Source of the DNA: JAIVHA01 sp965367295
GTDB taxonomy: Bacteria; Pseudomonadota; Gammaproteobacteria; DSM-19610
Assembly (NCBI GenBank): GCA_965367295.1
Contig: CBDUHN010000006.1
Coordinates: forward strand, 45,037-109,036
Direction of reading: 5' to 3'
DNA length: 64,000 nt
Below the pieces are notes generated by a model that ran no database searches, had not been told where the DNA came from, and saw only the letters and a program-made list of their open reading frames with translations. The first letter of the stretch is position 1. Each line of letters starts with the position of its first letter. This document shows positions 33,367 to 41,387 of the stretch, one piece after another. Position numbers and translations under genes: made by a program.

Positions 33367-34154
33367 GCCGCGTTGCGCGGGAGGTTGGCCCCGTTTGTCA
33401 GTGTCTGTGTGGCGAGAAAGCGCTGGTAATTAGCCTCGATCCAGTCCTCCCTGAATACGTGTTCATCATCCGCGAGGTAATAGTGGTACCCGATGCTCCG
33501 TTCCTTGCGGTTGCGTCCCGCGTGCAACGGTTTTTCCAGGATCGGTATTGATCGACACATAATGGCTTCAAAAAAACGCATGCTCCAGGGGGCGTCGCCC
33601 GCCGGGCAAAGTGTGAAACAGCTCTGTTTCATGGTGCGGAAAAAATCCGCATCGAAATAGGCGCGGCGGTGATCCCGGCCGGTTTCCTTGGGTACAAAGC
33701 GCTTGCCGACCTGTTCGAGGCTGCTGTCAAAGTTACCAATGGGCTGATACTGCTGGTCCGGGTCGGTTACGCAGTAGTGTGATTGATCAGTGAAGTTCGT
33801 TTTTGCAAATTCAATAATCCACTTGCGCGGCTCGAAGGTACCCTGCTGGAACAGGCTGCCAACGAAGTTGTAGTCATGCAGTTTGTCCGCGGGGAGCGCG
33901 TTGACCTGATCAAGGTAGGATCGCGGGTAGAGCAGGATGTTCAGGAAGGTATCGAATCGCGTGTGGTCGAACGTCAGGCCTTCCTCCTGATGCGCCAGTT
34001 CATTCAGCAGCCGGGATCGCAGGCCGGGATCGATATCCACGCCATCCAGCTTTAGTACGTAATTCACAATGGGCAGGTAGTTGCCGATGCGCCATAGCCC
34101 CGGTGCCCTGTCGAGCAGGGCGCGGAAACGGGTCATGGTGAAGGGATTGGGCAT
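33363..34154 (-). CDS. exostosin-like putative glycosyltransferase
   Basis: A 263-residue protein. The C-terminal part has KQSCFTLCPAGDAPWSMRFFEAIM followed by SIPILEKPL (shown split), resembling the exostosin/GT47 donor-site pattern of Ser-x-Arg-x-x-Glu-Ala. The N-terminal 150 residues have no recognised motif. There is no signal peptide or membrane helix. It is shorter than typical exostosins, so it may be a truncated or distant relative. The start has GAGGAA seven bases upstream. The stop overlaps the UXS stop. Together with UXS it may act on a xylose- or glucuronate-containing glycan; that is inference. Confidence 0.55.
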   Translation of the reverse strand: MPNPFTMTRFRALLDRAPGLWRIGNYLPIVNYVLKLDGVDIDPGLRSRLLNELAHQEEGLTFDHTRFDTFLNILLYPRSYLDQVNALPADKLHDYNFVGSLFQQGTFEPRKWIIEFAKTNFTDQSHYCVTDPDQQYQPIGNFDSSLEQVGKRFVPKETGRDHRRAYFDADFFRTMKQSCFTLCPAGDAPWSMRFFEAIMCRSIPILEKPLHAGRNRKERSIGYHYYLADDEHVFREDWIEANYQRFLATQTLTNGANLPRNAA

Positions 34155-34268
34155 GCAGGGTTCCTCGCGAACGTGGCCTGTTGTTATTGTCGGCACTTGT
34201 CCGCGATATCCTGATCGGGTGACCGGGATATGTGAAAGCCAATTACCGTGCGTATTGCTGGCGAGTGT

Positions 34269-35153
34269 TCAGCCAAATACCTGGCGTGCATCGAATACCG
34301 GCCCGTCGACACAGACACGCTTCATGGCGGGACCGGCCTCGGTCTGGATCTCCACGGCGCAACCGGCGCACCCCCCCACGGCGCAGGCCATGAACTCCTC
34401 CAGGGACACCTGGCAGGGCAGATCGAATTCACGGGCCAGGGCGGCGACCGCCTCCAGCATGGGGTGAGGGCCGCAGGAAAACACCTCCACCTCGGCGCGT
34501 TCCTGTTGCGTCAGGGTTTGCAGCCAGGCGCGGGCCAGGTCGGTGACATAGCCTTCGAACACGCCGGGATAGCCCTGCTGGCTGGCCAGGCGGCTGGGGA
34601 TGCCCCAGTCCTCCATCAGCGGCATGGCGGCGATGACACCATCCGGCATACCGGGTACCAGGAACTGCGATGGCCGCGCCGCGAACGGAAACGGTACCTC
34701 GGAGCCCATCACGACGAAGGGCTGGTAGGCCGGGTCGCGGCGCAGGCTGTCGGCGAGAAATACCATGGGTGGGATACCCACACCACCGCCCAGCAGCAGG
34801 GCGCGCGGTCGCTCCGGGTGGGCGACAAAGGGGGTACCGATGGGACCAAGCATGCTGATGGTCTCGCCAACCTGGCGCCGGGCCAGCAGGCCGGTGCCAT
34901 GGCCCACGGCCTTGTAGAGAAAATCCACCCAGCCCTGCTGCGGGTCCGCGCGCATGATGGACAGCGGCCGGCGCATGGCCAGCATGGGGTCGCACTGCAG
35001 GTGGGCGAAGGCGCCGGGCCGGGCACTGGCGGCGCACCGGGGAGCGTGAACACGCAGCACATACTGGTCACCGGGGTAGGCCTGCTGATCGAGAATCTCG
35101 GCCTGTTCCAGGTGGATGGTGCCGCGGTGGGGTTTCGGGTTCGGGTTGGTCAT
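34269..35153 (-). CDS. pyrK: dihydroorotate dehydrogenase electron-transfer subunit PyrK-like
   Basis: A 294-residue ferredoxin-reductase-type flavoprotein. The FAD motif is RRPLSIM at 61-67, the NAD(H) motif LLLGGGVGIPPMVFLA, and a C-terminal [2Fe-2S] cluster is formed by Cys257, Cys262, Cys265 and Cys281. In type 1B dihydroorotate dehydrogenase this subunit passes electrons from the PyrD subunit to NAD+. No pyrD is in the window. The gene is cut off from pyrC' by a terminator and a palindrome, so it has its own transcript. Confidence 0.85.
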   Translation of the reverse strand: MTNPNPKPHRGTIHLEQAEILDQQAYPGDQYVLRVHAPRCAASARPGAFAHLQCDPMLAMRRPLSIMRADPQQGWVDFLYKAVGHGTGLLARRQVGETISMLGPIGTPFVAHPERPRALLLGGGVGIPPMVFLADSLRRDPAYQPFVVMGSEVPFPFAARPSQFLVPGMPDGVIAAMPLMEDWGIPSRLASQQGYPGVFEGYVTDLARAWLQTLTQQERAEVEVFSCGPHPMLEAVAALAREFDLPCQVSLEEFMACAVGGCAGCAVEIQTEAGPAMKRVCVDGPVFDARQVFG

Positions 35154-35209
35154 GGTGGAGATTGTATCCTGGATACCGTTTCCAGTGGCCTGGAGTCAGG
35201 CTGAAAGTG

Positions 35210-35234
35210 CCAAAATACCTCGTATGTAACGAGG
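35210..35234 (-). terminator. intrinsic terminator after pyrC'
   Basis: On the minus strand the stem CCTCGT/ACGAGG (35229-35234 with 35218-35223, five-base loop) is followed by TATTTTGG. It lies between the pyrC' stop and the pyrK start. Confidence 0.5.
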
Positions 35235-35261
35235 GGCAGGCGAATTTATTCGCACCTGCCC
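35235..35261. repeat. dispersed palindrome copy between pyrC' and pyrK
   Basis: GGGCAGGCGAATTTATTCGC continues into CACCTGCCC, a near-palindrome with one missing base in the left arm. It shares the core and GGTGCGAAT arm of the family. Confidence 0.75.
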
Positions 35262-35295
35262 GGGCTTCGCGTAATCCTGCCGGTGCGGTTGCGCG

Positions 35296-36603
35296 TCATG
35301 CCTCATCCCGCGCATAGACCAGCCGTCCGCCCAGTAGCGTGTAACTGGCGCGGCCCTTCATTTCCCAGCCTACGAAGGGGCTGTTGTGGCCATTGCTTTC
35401 CATGCTCGAGGGATTCAGTACCCAGATGTGTTCCGGGTCGAAGACACACAGGTCCGCAGGGGCGCCGAGTCCGAGTTGGCCCTGTTCCAGGCCGAGAATC
35501 CGGCCTGGTCCCGCGGTCACGCGGTGCAGGGCATCAGACAGGGGGAGAGCCCCCTGATCCACCAGTCGCAGGGTCATCGGCAACAGGGTGTCGAGACCGG
35601 AAATGCCCGGCGCCGTGGCCGGGAAAGGGGCCAGTTTGGCATCGGCTTCGTGGGGCTGGTGGTCGGAGCACAGGGCCGTGAAGGTGCCGTTGGCCAGTCC
35701 ACCGCGGAGGGCGTCGCGGTCTTCCTGGGTGCGCAGCGGCGGCAGCACGTGGCACTGGCTGTTGAAATCGGCAATGTCCAGTTCAGTGAGGAACAGGTAG
35801 GGTACCGCAACATCGGCGCTGACCGGCAAGCCATCGAAACGGGCGCGGGCGATCATGCTCATGGCGCGTTGGCTGGTGATGCGGCAGAAGTGGGCGCGCA
35901 CCCCGGTCTGCTCGACCATGGCCAGCAGGCGGGCCACGCTGGCGGTTTCCGTGGCGGTGGGGATGCCGGGCAGTCCCAGCCGGGTGGCAATGGCGCCTTC
36001 ATGGGCGCAGCCGCCGTTGGACAGGGTCACGTCATTGGCGTGCAGGTGCACGGTCAGATCGAAGGTGGCGGCGTACTCAAAGGCGCGCCGTTCCACCAGG
36101 GCGTTGTTCATGGGGTAGAGCAGGTTGGTGACACCGGCGCAGCCGGCCAGCTGCAGGGCGCGCATTTCGCTGAGCAATTCACCCCTGAGGCCCCGGGTCA
36201 GGGCGCCGAGGGTCAGCACGCGGGTGGTATTGGTCTGCCGGGCACGGTGGCGGATCAGTTCCACCACCGCGGGGGTGTCGATCACCGGGGTGGTATCGGG
36301 CGGGCAGCACAGGGTGGTGATACCGGCGCTGGCGGCGGCGCGGCACTCGGAGTCGATGGTGGCCTTGTGTTCCAGGCCCGGCTCGCGCAACCGCACTGCC
36401 AGGTCGATGAGACCGGGGCAGACAATCTGGCCGCTGACATCGAGTTCCTCTTCCACCTCGAAACCGGCGGGTGCGCTACCGATGCCTACCACCTGCCCAA
36501 AGGCCAGGTACAGGTCCTGTTGACAGTCGATCCCGTTGGCCGGGTCGATCAGGCGGCCACCCTTGATGCGGGTACGCGGCGGTGTGTCGTTGCAGGGGTT
36601 CAT
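35296..36603 (-). CDS. pyrC': dihydroorotase-like protein, probably non-catalytic (PyrC'/PyrX)
   Basis: A 435-residue amidohydrolase-fold protein of the class I dihydroorotase family. The metal-binding DxHxH of active enzymes is replaced: PGLIDLAVRLREPG has Ala69 and Arg71 where the two His should be. This is the hallmark of PyrC' proteins, which in Pseudomonas form a stable complex with aspartate transcarbamoylase PyrB and are needed for its activity. The gene follows pyrB with an ATGA overlap. A true dihydroorotase must be encoded elsewhere. Confidence 0.92.
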   Translation of the reverse strand: MNPCNDTPPRTRIKGGRLIDPANGIDCQQDLYLAFGQVVGIGSAPAGFEVEEELDVSGQIVCPGLIDLAVRLREPGLEHKATIDSECRAAASAGITTLCCPPDTTPVIDTPAVVELIRHRARQTNTTRVLTLGALTRGLRGELLSEMRALQLAGCAGVTNLLYPMNNALVERRAFEYAATFDLTVHLHANDVTLSNGGCAHEGAIATRLGLPGIPTATETASVARLLAMVEQTGVRAHFCRITSQRAMSMIARARFDGLPVSADVAVPYLFLTELDIADFNSQCHVLPPLRTQEDRDALRGGLANGTFTALCSDHQPHEADAKLAPFPATAPGISGLDTLLPMTLRLVDQGALPLSDALHRVTAGPGRILGLEQGQLGLGAPADLCVFDPEHIWVLNPSSMESNGHNSPFVGWEMKGRASYTLLGGRLVYARDEA

Positions 36604-37583
36604 GCGCCGCCCTCCACGCCACGATCCTGCTGGTGCATGGCCATGGACATGACCGCCATGCGCACGGCGATACCGTGGGTGACCTGCTCTAGGATCACCG
36701 AATGGGGGCCATCGGCCACCTGTGAATCCATTTCCACACCGCGATTGATGGGGCCGGGATGCATTACCGTGACATCGGGCTTGGCCACGGATAGCCGATC
36801 CTCGGTGAGACCGAACAGCCGGTAGTACTCATGCTCGCTGGGCAGTAACGCGCCCTGCATGCGTTCCCGCTGCAGGCGCAGCATCATCACTACATCACAG
36901 TCGCGGATGCCCTCGCGCAGGTTATGGTAGACCTGCACGCCGAGGGATTCGACGTGAGCCGGGGTCAGGGTTTTGGGCGCGACCACGCGTACCTCGCCGG
37001 TGTTGAGAATATTGAGGGCATGGATCTGCGAGCGGGCCACCCTTGAATGCAGAATGTCGCCAACGATGGCTACCCGCAGGCGGCCGAAATCGGGGCCCTT
37101 CACGCGGCGGATGGTGAACATATCCAGCATCGCCTGGGTAGGGTGGGCGTGACGGCCGTCACCGGCATTGATTACGCTGACATGCGGTTCCACGTGGCTG
37201 GCGATGAAGTGGGCGGTGCCGCTGTCCGAGTGGCGCACCACGAACATGTCCACATGCATGGCCTCGAGATTGCGCAGGGTGTCGAGCAGGGTCTCGCCCT
37301 TGGTGGCACTGGAGGCGTCGACATTGATGTTGAGTACATCGGCAGACAGGCGCTTGGCGGCCAGCTCGAAGGTGGTGCGGGTGCGGGTGCTGGCCTCGAA
37401 GAACAGGTTGACGATGGTCTTGCCGCGCAGCAGCGGGACCTTTTTCACGGTCTGCTCCGTGACATTGGCGAAGGATTCCGCCGTGTCGAGGATCTCGGTC
37501 AGCAGGGAGTGTTTGAGGCCTTCGATGGTGAGAAAGTGGCGCAAGCGCCCGTCCTGGCCTACCTGTAGGTTTGCGCCACTCAT
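36600..37583 (-). CDS. pyrB: aspartate carbamoyltransferase catalytic subunit
   Basis: A 327-residue enzyme that forms carbamoyl-aspartate from carbamoyl phosphate and aspartate. Motifs are FFEASTRTRTTFELAAKRL and HAHPTQAMLDM. The N-terminal extension before the core is like that of Pseudomonas ATCase, where it takes part in nucleotide regulation and complex formation with PyrC'. It overlaps pyrR and pyrC' by four bases each, forming the pyrR-pyrB-pyrC' operon. Confidence 0.97.
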   Translation of the reverse strand: MSGANLQVGQDGRLRHFLTIEGLKHSLLTEILDTAESFANVTEQTVKKVPLLRGKTIVNLFFEASTRTRTTFELAAKRLSADVLNINVDASSATKGETLLDTLRNLEAMHVDMFVVRHSDSGTAHFIASHVEPHVSVINAGDGRHAHPTQAMLDMFTIRRVKGPDFGRLRVAIVGDILHSRVARSQIHALNILNTGEVRVVAPKTLTPAHVESLGVQVYHNLREGIRDCDVVMMLRLQRERMQGALLPSEHEYYRLFGLTEDRLSVAKPDVTVMHPGPINRGVEMDSQVADGPHSVILEQVTHGIAVRMAVMSMAMHQQDRGVEGGA

Positions 37584-38086
37584 GCGAGCTGTTGAATCTC
37601 CAGTGTCAACGGGTCGGGCCCGGTGAGTTTTACGTGTTCGTCGTCTTTCAGGTCGATCGACTGACCGACTACGTTGGCCTCGATGGGTAGCTCGCGGCCG
37701 CTGCGTTCCACCAGGGTGGCGAGCAGGATGGAGGCCGGACGGCCATAGTCGAACAGTTCATTCAGGGCCGCGCGGATGGTGCGGCCGGTGTGCAGCACAT
37801 CATCCACCAGGATGATATGGCGGTCGTCGACATTGAACGGCAGCTCGGAAGGCCGCACCTGCGGGTTCATGCCGATGCGGGTGAAGTCGTCGCGGTAGAA
37901 GGAGATATCGAGACTGCCGAGTTCCTCTTCGATGCCCATCCGCTGGTGCAGGCGCTGTGCCACCCACACGCCGCCGGTGTGTATCCCCACCATGGCGACA
38001 TCCTCGATGCCGCGCTGGGCGAGCAGTGCCTTCAGGGCGTCCGCCATACGGGTCAGAAGCGCCTCTACGTCCAGTACACCAGTCAT
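37580..38086 (-). CDS. pyrR: PyrR bifunctional protein/uracil phosphoribosyltransferase
   Basis: A 168-residue member of the PyrR family with PRPP loop ILVDDVLHTGRTIRAAL. In Bacillus PyrR regulates pyr mRNA by attenuation; in gammaproteobacteria it is found in the pyrRBC' operon and its regulatory role is less clear. It overlaps ruvX and pyrB by four bases each. I saw no PyrR-binding attenuator ahead of it, since ruvX abuts directly. Confidence 0.95.
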   Translation of the reverse strand: MTGVLDVEALLTRMADALKALLAQRGIEDVAMVGIHTGGVWVAQRLHQRMGIEEELGSLDISFYRDDFTRIGMNPQVRPSELPFNVDDRHIILVDDVLHTGRTIRAALNELFDYGRPASILLATLVERSGRELPIEANVVGQSIDLKDDEHVKLTGPDPLTLEIQQLA

Positions 38087-38505
38087 GGCGTTCCCCCATA
38101 CAGTTCAAGCCAGTTCTGCAGAATGATCTGCGCCGCCAGCGGATCAAGATCCATCGTGTGACCGCGCTTGCCGTGCCGCGATCTCGTGCCCTGTGCCTCA
38201 CGCGAGGTCAGGCGTTCGTCCATCAGGTGGACGGGGCGTTTATACCGACCTTCCAGGCGGCGTGCAAAGCGTTGGGCCGCTTCGGTGAGCTCGCTTGTCC
38301 GGCCGTCCAGTTGCAGCGGCAGTCCGACCACCAGCGTGGCGGGCTGCCATTGTTCGATCAGCGCTTCCACTTCCGGCCAGTCGGGCTGGCCGTCCCGTGC
38401 CGCCAGGGTGACCAGCGGGCTGGCTGTCCCGGTCACCGTCTGGCCTACCGCCACGCCGATGCGCCGGTAGCCATAATCAAAACCGAGGATGACCTGGCCG
38501 GACAT
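38083..38505 (-). CDS. ruvX: Holliday junction resolvase-like RuvX/YqgF
   Basis: A 140-residue RNase H-fold protein. ILGFDYGYRRIGVAVG holds the first catalytic Asp, VVGLPLQLDGRTSE the Glu-side motif and MDERLTSREAQ the last acidic residue. The family is linked to Holliday-junction resolution and to 16S rRNA 5'-end maturation. It lies 8 bases after yqgE and overlaps pyrR. Confidence 0.95.
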   Translation of the reverse strand: MSGQVILGFDYGYRRIGVAVGQTVTGTASPLVTLAARDGQPDWPEVEALIEQWQPATLVVGLPLQLDGRTSELTEAAQRFARRLEGRYKRPVHLMDERLTSREAQGTRSRHGKRGHTMDLDPLAAQIILQNWLELYGGTP

Positions 38506-38513
38506 ACGGTGGG

Positions 38514-39077
38514 TCAGGCGTGTCCCGTGTCACCCGAGAGCAGGTTCAGGTCCACGCCGAGCTTGGCGGCCGCTGCCTCCCAGCGCTGCTCGGGTGGCAT
38601 TTCAAACACAATCCGTTCATCCGCAGGGCCGGACAGCCAGGCATTGGCGGCCATTTCCTGTTCCAGCTGGCCGGCCCCCCAGCCGGCGTAGCCGAGGGCA
38701 ATGAAGCTGTCGTCGGGGCCCTTGCCTTCGGCGATGGCGGTGAGGATGTCCCTTGATGAGGTCACACCGATAGCCTCGGAAACCTGGAGTGTCGCCTCCC
38801 AGTCACCCAGCGGACGGTGTAGTACGAAGCCACGATCCTGTTGTACCGGGCCGCCCAGGTAGATTGGCTGGTTGCCGATCTCGTCGCGGACGGGTTCGAG
38901 CTCCATCTGCTGCAGAATTTCCCGCAGGGTCAGTTTGATGGGGCGATTGATCACGATGCCGAGCGCACCTTCTTCATTGTGTTCACAGAGATAGGTGACC
39001 GTATGAAAGAAATTCGGGTCCGCCAGTTTGGGCATGGCGATGAGGAAGTGGTTGCCGAGGAAGTCTGTCGCGTGCAT
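38514..39077 (-). CDS. yqgE: YqgE/AlgH family protein
   Basis: A 187-residue protein with the family motif NHFLIAMPKLADPNFFHTV near the N-terminus, GIVINRP and YLGGPVQQDRGFVLH. In Pseudomonas the homologue AlgH is linked to alginate gene regulation by genetics, but its biochemistry is unsettled. It is followed by ruvX in the usual order. Confidence 0.95.
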   Translation of the reverse strand: MHATDFLGNHFLIAMPKLADPNFFHTVTYLCEHNEEGALGIVINRPIKLTLREILQQMELEPVRDEIGNQPIYLGGPVQQDRGFVLHRPLGDWEATLQVSEAIGVTSSRDILTAIAEGKGPDDSFIALGYAGWGAGQLEQEMAANAWLSGPADERIVFEMPPEQRWEAAAAKLGVDLNLLSGDTGHA

Positions 39078-39136
39078 ACGAGTAGTATCAGGCAGTCGGC
39101 GATGGGGCTCAAGGGGGGGCAGTGCCCGCCGGTGGC

Positions 39137-39991
39137 TTATCGGCTCGTCGACACGCGATTGCCGCTGGTGAATTCCCAGGTGCGGGTGATGACCAGTACA
39201 TCGGTATCCTCGCGGATCTCCTTGGGGAAGGGGGCGTAGGGCGCGGCGAGCCGTACGATGCGCAGCGCGGCGTCGTCGAGGATCTTGTGACCCGAGGGGG
39301 CGGTGATCACGGCGCTGCGGACCGTGCCGTCGGCGTTCAGGGACACCTCCACGCGCAGGCTGCCGGAGATGCCGCGGCGGCGGGCCTCGTCGGGATAGTT
39401 CAGGTCACCCACCCGTTCCACCTTGGTGACCCAGTCATTCATATAATTGGCGTATTTGAATTCGCGGGTACTGGCGGAGATGAAGGTCTTGCGTTCCCGC
39501 TTTGAGTACGCCTGCAGGGACTGGTTGATCTCGCGGTTGAGGCTGAGCATTTCCAGGCTGCGATCCATCATTTGCGCAGTGCTGACGGGGCGGGGTTCCT
39601 GCGGCGTCTGTTCCGCTGGCGGCGGCGTGGCCTTGCTGGCCTCGAGAGTGGCGACCACCGGTGGAGGGGACGGCTGGGGTTCCACCGGGCTGGCCGCAGG
39701 CGGTGGCGCTGACGCCTGGCTTTCCTGCTGGGGGCGGACCTTTTCACGGGTATTGCCGGAGCCGTCCTGACTGGTGGCCGCCAGGTAATCGGCATCCTCG
39801 GTGGGCCTGGATGGTTTTTGCACCACGGTGATTTCCAGCGTGGGCTGTTCGTCGTCCCTGGTGCGGTCCTCAGGACTGAAGGTGATGCCCAGAATGAGAA
39901 TGGCATGCAAGACGACAGCGATGAACAGGGTCACCACCAGCCGGTCCAGCGATCCTGGTGGTTTTCTGGTGTGCAGTGCCGCGTCCGTCAT
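39137..39991 (-). CDS. tonB: TonB-family energy transducer
   Basis: A 284-residue protein with a membrane helix (about 20-42), a Pro/Ala/Glu-rich periplasmic spacer (about 95-150) and a C-terminal TonB fold (about 200-275) with LNYPDEARRRGISGSLRVEV. It should couple the proton-motive force to outer-membrane receptors or related machines. The P. aeruginosa homologue at this locus (tonB3) is needed for twitching. The start ATG overlaps the Gx transporter stop by four bases; the frame runs 104 codons upstream through that gene without similarity. No exbB/exbD is near. Confidence 0.9.
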   Translation of the reverse strand: MTDAALHTRKPPGSLDRLVVTLFIAVVLHAILILGITFSPEDRTRDDEQPTLEITVVQKPSRPTEDADYLAATSQDGSGNTREKVRPQQESQASAPPPAASPVEPQPSPPPVVATLEASKATPPPAEQTPQEPRPVSTAQMMDRSLEMLSLNREINQSLQAYSKRERKTFISASTREFKYANYMNDWVTKVERVGDLNYPDEARRRGISGSLRVEVSLNADGTVRSAVITAPSGHKILDDAALRIVRLAAPYAPFPKEIREDTDVLVITRTWEFTSGNRVSTSR

Positions 39992-40500
39992 GCGGTTTCC
40001 GGTTCCTTTCCTTGCAACATCTGGTTTGTGATTATACCGCTGAGCAGCCCGAACAATAGTGCCGCGGTTAACAATACCGGGAACAGTTTCCACAGACCGG
40101 CATGTGGAATAAAGAGGGAATAGGCGATCAGGAACTGCCCGCTCATATGTGCCTGTGCCGCCAGGATGCTGAAACCGACCGGGCCGAACCCGCGGCCCGG
40201 CATGCGGCCCGCAAGCCACAATACCAGCAGGCTGCTCAGTGCGCCGCCCAGGCTGAGCAGGAAGGTCGGTGACAGAAAGGTGCCGATCAGCAGGCTGCCG
40301 CACAGCACCCGTAACAGGCTGACCCAGACTGCCGTGCGCCAGCCGAACTGCACCAGTACGGCGATAGTGATTACATTGGCCAAGCCGGGTTTGATGCCAG
40401 GCAGCGGGCTTGGCAAGGCGGCTTCGAGCACATGGATGGCAATGGCCAGTGCCGCGAGCCAGGCAATGCGATGATCCTCACGGGTGGTTTCGATATGCAT
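39988..40500 (-). CDS. Gx transporter family (Hpre_diP_synt_I) membrane protein
   Basis: A 170-residue integral membrane protein with five or six helices and the family motif PSPLPGIKPGLANVITI near the N-terminus. Once annotated as heptaprenyl diphosphate synthase component I, the family is now treated as ECF-like membrane transporters often found next to NusG-II and ApbE genes. It overlaps tonB by four bases, so the two are coupled. Its usual NusG-II neighbour is 530 bases upstream on the same strand, beyond a gene on the other strand. Confidence 0.88.
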   Translation of the reverse strand: MHIETTREDHRIAWLAALAIAIHVLEAALPSPLPGIKPGLANVITIAVLVQFGWRTAVWVSLLRVLCGSLLIGTFLSPTFLLSLGGALSSLLVLWLAGRMPGRGFGPVGFSILAAQAHMSGQFLIAYSLFIPHAGLWKLFPVLLTAALLFGLLSGIITNQMLQGKEPETA

Positions 40501-40691
40501 ACGGCGTACGCGCTATGTGGAGAGGCAATGGAAAGCTGCATCATACCGCTATGTGACCGGTGCCGGGGAAGGGCGCTAAGCCCGCGGTCCTGGAAGCTGC
40601 ACAAATGTGTGCTTGCGCACTATCCATTCCTTGCCGTTCTGCTAGCATGTTGTTGCGCGGTTGCGCGTGTCAGTTGTACCGAGGTGTATTT

Positions 40692-41012
40692 GTGAAGGCG
40701 GTTTTTCTCCTGAGTTCGGCGTTGTTGCTGGCGCCGTTGTATGTGTCCGCGGGTCTGCCGGTTGCCAAGGAGGAAATTCCCTTGGTGTACCACATCGTAT
40801 CGGTGCAGATTGCCGGTGGTGCACCCGATGAACGCGCCACGGTCATGTTCGAACAGCAGACCGGGCGCAGCTGGATGCTGGTGCAGCGCGGCAGTGGTTC
40901 ACCGGTGTGGCAGGCGCTGACCTTTGATGCCGGGTTTACCCTGAACCAGCAAACCCTGCCGCCGGATCTCGGCCGGCTACAGGAACGCCGGGAACGGAGC
41001 GGGGATCGCTAG
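40692..41012 (+). CDS. small exported hypothetical protein
   Basis: A 106-residue protein with a signal peptide (about 1-20, ending LYVSA) and a soluble remainder containing VMFEQQTGRSWMLVQRGSG, which could be a short beta-rich domain. The GTG start is chosen because GAGG lies seven bases before it and the signal peptide begins there; an ATG 45 bases earlier would place a Cys-rich stretch in front. It sits on the opposite strand between the Gx and NusG-II genes. I do not recognise a family. Confidence 0.6.
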   Translation: MKAVFLLSSALLLAPLYVSAGLPVAKEEIPLVYHIVSVQIAGGAPDERATVMFEQQTGRSWMLVQRGSGSPVWQALTFDAGFTLNQQTLPPDLGRLQERRERSGDR

Positions 41013-41030
41013 GGCCTGGCAGCCCCGGCG

Positions 41031-41387
41031 TCAGAAATTCACGGTATCGAACCGCCGGTCGCCACCGAGCACCTGAATGCTCACCCGGTTGGGGAGACAG
41101 GCGGCGATCTCGCCGGTGTTCTCGATCCATCCCTGGTGAATGCATACCTGGTTGCTGCATGGCGAGCGGATGAAGCGTGCCCGGCCGTTTTCGATACGGA
41201 TTATGCTTTCCCCCAGTACGCCCTTGATATGGAGATCCTGGTTGGCGTACAGCGGCAGGATTTCCGGTACCTGTCCGGCCACCAGGATCGATAGCTGCTG
41301 CCCGTTCTCGGTGGACCAGAAATGCCAGTACAGCCAGGGCAGTACAGCCAGGACCAGCAGGATCAGCCAGCGGTCGGCGCGGGTCAC
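41031..41387 (-). CDS. NusG domain II-containing protein
   Basis: A 118-residue protein with an N-terminal membrane helix (about 8-25) and a small beta domain of the NusG-II type. SPCSNQVCIHQGWIENTGEI carries two conserved Cys, and a third lies in AACLPNRV. Such proteins travel with Gx transporters and ApbE flavin transferases in many bacteria; the Cys residues may bind a cofactor. It overlaps the apbE stop by four bases. Its role is inferred from association. Confidence 0.82.
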   Translation of the reverse strand: MTRADRWLILLVLAVLPWLYWHFWSTENGQQLSILVAGQVPEILPLYANQDLHIKGVLGESIIRIENGRARFIRSPCSNQVCIHQGWIENTGEIAACLPNRVSIQVLGGDRRFDTVNF

